The translations under genes were made by a program, and so were the position numbers. From DATMFV01 sp964651005 (lineage in GTDB: Bacteria; Verrucomicrobiota; Verrucomicrobiia; Chthoniobacterales; Chthoniobacteraceae): a DNA stretch of 21,015 nucleotides. The stretch is from NCBI GenBank assembly GCA_964651005.1, contig CAZYVL010000036.1, forward strand, positions 1-21,015. The letters run 5' to 3'. Below are positions 20,995 to 21,015 of the stretch, in pieces; within the stretch, counting starts at the first letter, position 1; every line of letters starts with the position of its first letter. The notes under the pieces were generated by a model. It was not told the origin of the DNA, did not search any database, and worked only from the letters and a program-made list of their open reading frames with translations.

Positions 20995-21015
20995 TACCGC
21001 GATTCGAGCCTTCGC

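Overview
The window is a GC-rich bacterial chromosome segment, probably from a draft or metagenome assembly because it contains one run of exactly 100 N. Gene content points to a Gram-negative outside Proteobacteria. The best guess is a Verrucomicrobiota-like organism, based on a single-pass prepilin-type protein, a GldA/GldF/GldG/DUF4340 ABC gene set, an orphan RelE-fold gene and small lineage-type hypothetical proteins. This placement is inference and no rRNA is present to test it. Most start codons lack a clear Shine-Dalgarno sequence; accB is a marked exception.

Layout. 1-902: the C-terminal two thirds of 6-phosphogluconate dehydrogenase (gnd), convergent with a NarL-type response regulator (951-1616, minus). 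1617-2129: a 513-base stretch without a convincing gene but full of poly-G tracts and strong inverted repeats, ahead of a small four-cysteine protein (2130-2483). After the N gap come a truncated prepilin-type protein with a textbook terminator, a Dps ferritin (3287-3799), an orphan RelE-fold protein whose start lies in a hairpin, and a translationally coupled small membrane protein. 4595-8697: a class V PLP enzyme and PEP carboxylase (ppc). 8713-9792 minus: mannose-1-phosphate guanylyltransferase, divergent from a small membrane protein. 10324-12163: accB-accC with a promoter-like element, an overlapping dyad and a perfect ribosome-binding site in front of a TTG start. 17241 down to 12195, minus strand: a four-gene ABC operon (ATPase, permease, GldG-like protein, DUF4340 protein). 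17470-18321: a YycJ-like metallo-beta-lactamase-fold hydrolase. 18354-20673: a divergent pair resembling HpnK (deacetylase) and HpnI (glycosyltransferase) with overlapping start codons. 20869-20942: tRNA-Gly(TCC), preceded by clustered tandem duplications.

How the genes work together. Central metabolism is represented by gnd (pentose phosphate pathway), ppc (anaplerotic CO2 fixation to oxaloacetate) and accBC (first step of fatty acid synthesis). The envelope theme is represented by GDP-mannose synthesis, the GldAFG-type transporter and the HpnI/HpnK-like pair, whose characterised relatives add N-acetylglucosamine to bacteriohopanetetrol and then deacetylate it. The observations most worth follow-up are the HpnI/HpnK-like pair with altered glycosyltransferase motifs, the structured region at 1617-2129, the hairpin over the RelE-like start, a perfect G-quadruplex motif at 18325-18343, and the tandem duplications before the tRNA. 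No CRISPR array, transposase, integrase or classical defence system was seen.
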